Of a stretch of DNA of 21,261 nt, positions 19,567 through 21,261 are shown in pieces. The notes below the pieces were generated by a model. That model was not told where the DNA came from. It did no database searches and saw nothing but the letters and a program-made list of their open reading frames with translations. Position numbers and translations under genes: made by a program. The DNA is taken from NCBI GenBank assembly GCA_000320545.1, contig ADNK01001674.1, positions 2,501-23,761 on the forward strand, read 5' to 3'. Source of the DNA: Bigelowiella natans CCMP2755 (Eukaryota > Cercozoa > Chlorarachniophyceae). Numbering within the stretch: position 1 is the first letter of the stretch; each line of letters begins with the position of its first letter.

Positions 19567-21142
19567 ATGGCCGGCGCTGTCCGGCGCTGTGCGAGGGCCA
19601 CGCTGGGATACAACGTCAGAGGGCTCAGCCATCTCATCGTTTTTATGACCCTCTTGTCTTTGTATCTTACACATCGGATTGTAAATAGCGAAGAGACTAG
19701 AGTTGAGCACAGAAATCTTGCGACGGAAATCGGCGGGGAATGCCACGAGGGTGGGAGCGACTCGGGACATCGTCGGGATCATGGGTTTAAGCTACCGCGT
19801 TTGTCGTTGCGTGTTGACGAAGGGCTGGGTGGGCAGCTGCAGACGAATCTTGAAGAGCAGCCCTATTCTCGAAAGGGAGAAACAAGCCATTTAAGGTAAC
19901 TACAATGCAATGGCGGTTCTAGATCTGCACAACGTCTATGTACTTTTGCTGTCGTTTGTAATCCTTTTTGTCCGTCGATAGTGTATTCTCGATGTCGAAG
20001 CCAGTATCTGTATATCGTAGAAGCACGCATATATGCTGGCATGACGACCTGTACTTGTTTCAGAAGAGACGCGGCTCTACCGATATTATATTATTGAAGC
20101 TTGACTATGATAAAATTTATAGGCGTAGATTTCCCTCGCAAACCCGGGTTCGAACGGAAGGTCATCAAGCTGCCTTAGTGATGATGGCGTTGCGTGGAGG
20201 AAGCACTGCCTTCAGCAACTACGAATGGGGGGGAGAGCCCAGAGCACGTTCAATCAGTCAAGGTCATATAGCTGGACATTTACAATTTTAGTTCGTTCAC
20301 GTTTAATACAATCCCCTCCTCGTCTTTCCCTCTCCTCCTCCCCCCCCCCCCTTTTTCTTTTTTGCCTGAATCAAATGAACCATCCAAGTGCAAGGAGGAA
20401 GTGTTCCAGGAGAATATTACTACGGAGCAGGAGTCGCCACAAGGAGTTCTATCAACAACGATGGATATGCCCCTCCTCCTCCCCCCCCTCCTCCTCCTCC
20501 TGCTGCTGCTGCATCCTCGCGAGGCTCTAGCAGGGGGCGCAGTAGAAGTTTAGGTACATTACATCTTGTCCACGAAATATGTTAATTTTTTGGCTGTTTC
20601 GCGCTTGTTTTACAGACTTACAGCTGAAGTTGTATGTTCTTTTCATCATTTTTACATCTGCAAACACAAATGACTCACCTCCGAGTCACAATTGCCATCG
20701 ATTATATAAAAAATAAGTTCGCAACAGAAGTATATATGCATATGTACATACGTAATTGTGCTTTGAAATATACACAGCGACTCAGATGGAGGGGGCTGCT
20801 CCTCCCACTCTAATAACAACTGGGAGGCCCCCCTCCCCAACGGTATTTAACAAGCAGCCGCCCCTCACAACGCCGATCAAGGACGATTCCCTTCCAACCC
20901 CCCCCCCTCCCACTACTGCGGGGGGCACATACTACTACTATAATACCAACAATAATGGCGAGGCGCCCAGCAATGAGCGCAGCACCAGTATCAGCAACAA
21001 TGATAATGGCGAGCCCTTATACGGGACAAAACCGCCCTCCCCCCCCTCTCGTTCCCTGACTGAGATACCTGCTCTGGCATCAATAGGCCCCTTCTATGGC
21101 ATAGAAAGTTGTTTTGGTCATGGTTCTGCGGCAAGCCCTTGA
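19567..21142 (+). CDS. Membrane-anchored proline-rich protein of unknown function (372 aa, 4 exons)
   Basis: Exons 19567-19895, 19982-20262, 20410-20553 and 20778-21142 join in phase to 1119 nt ending in TGA. Donors are GTAACT, GTCATA and GTACAT. The N-terminus has a short basic start (AGAVRRCAR) and one hydrophobic segment at about residues 20-38 (LSHLIVFMTLLSLYLTHRIV) that could be a signal anchor, giving a type II membrane protein or a targeting leader. Residues about 110-204 (exon 2, WHDDLYLFQKRRG, then DIILLKLDYDKIY) are the most ordered-looking part, but no family was recognised. Exon 3 encodes a run of about ten prolines, then a Ser/Arg-rich patch; exon 4 is Pro-, Asn- and Ser-rich. 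An extra exon starting at 20616 would also keep phase if it ended at a GTCACA donor. The frame is open upstream of the ATG to at least 19486. Exon 4 overlaps the left arm of an inverted repeat, so the 3' end depends on the assembly being right. Confidence 0.6.
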
Positions 21143-21261
21143 TCGGGGAAGAATGGCGGGGGGGGTTGGGGAGGGAATCCGTCCTTGATCGGCGTTGTTG
21201 GGGGCGGCTGCTTGTTAAATACCGTTGGGGGGAGGGGGGGCCTCCCAGGTGGTTTTTAGAG
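20808..21261. repeat. Large diverged inverted repeat reaching the right edge
   Basis: Left arm about 20808-20915; right arm about 21149-21261 is its reverse complement; centre near 21032. Exact blocks include CGGTATTTAACAAGCAGCCG (20841-20860, complement at 21205-21224) and CGCCGATCAAGGAC (20871-20884, complement at 21181-21194). Both give the same centre. The arms differ by substitutions and by lengths of C/G runs. The right arm stops at the window end, so the full length is unknown. Confidence 0.88.

Noticed and set aside
19387-19782. 131-codon minus-strand frame
   Set aside because: Overlaps the first exon of the membrane-protein gene on the other strand and shows no motif or splice partner.

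Overview
The window is eukaryotic nuclear DNA. Its genes are split by many GT-AG introns of roughly 75-500 bases. Introns and spacers are crowded with CA, GA/CT, TA, GAT and GTA microsatellites and poly-G/poly-C runs. No operons, rRNA, tRNA or CRISPR were seen. The best clue to the organism is a 15-exon gene (13959-17767) for a DnaJ-ferredoxin (DnaJ-Fer) plastid chaperone. Its leader has two parts: a hydrophobic signal-like segment, then a Ser/Arg/Pro-rich transit-like stretch. DnaJ-Fer proteins are known from green plants and algae, and two-part leaders are used by secondary plastids. An alga with a green secondary plastid, such as a chlorarachniophyte like Bigelowiella, fits both. This is inference, not proof.

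Layout: 1 to about 2.7 kb is a minus-strand multi-exon gene of unknown function running off the left edge. 3001-4373 is a plus-strand three-exon gene for a basic, probably nuclear protein with two PCNA-binding (PIP-box-like) motifs. About 4.7-8.2 kb is a plus-strand ankyrin-repeat gene whose introns hold most of the microsatellites; its 5' end is unresolved. 8.2-9.9 kb is mostly non-coding, with a possible small minus-strand terminal exon. 9929-13065 is a minus-strand gene for an 824-residue protein with five AP2 DNA-binding domains, built by tandem duplication of whole exon-intron units. 13959-17767 is the DnaJ-Fer gene, divergent from the AP2 gene. 17.8-19.6 kb has no confident gene. 19567-21142 is a plus-strand gene for a membrane-anchored, proline-rich protein. 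Its last exon lies in a large diverged inverted repeat that reaches the right edge.

Gene models were built by hand: candidate donors and acceptors were joined so that reading phase is kept. The AP2 (2475 nt), DnaJ-Fer (1182 nt), PIP-motif (714 nt) and membrane-protein (1119 nt) models all close in frame. The genes do not form one visible pathway; they look like ordinary neighbours in an intron-rich algal genome. The most unusual structures are the AP2 exon array with its two collapsed units and the terminal inverted repeat.
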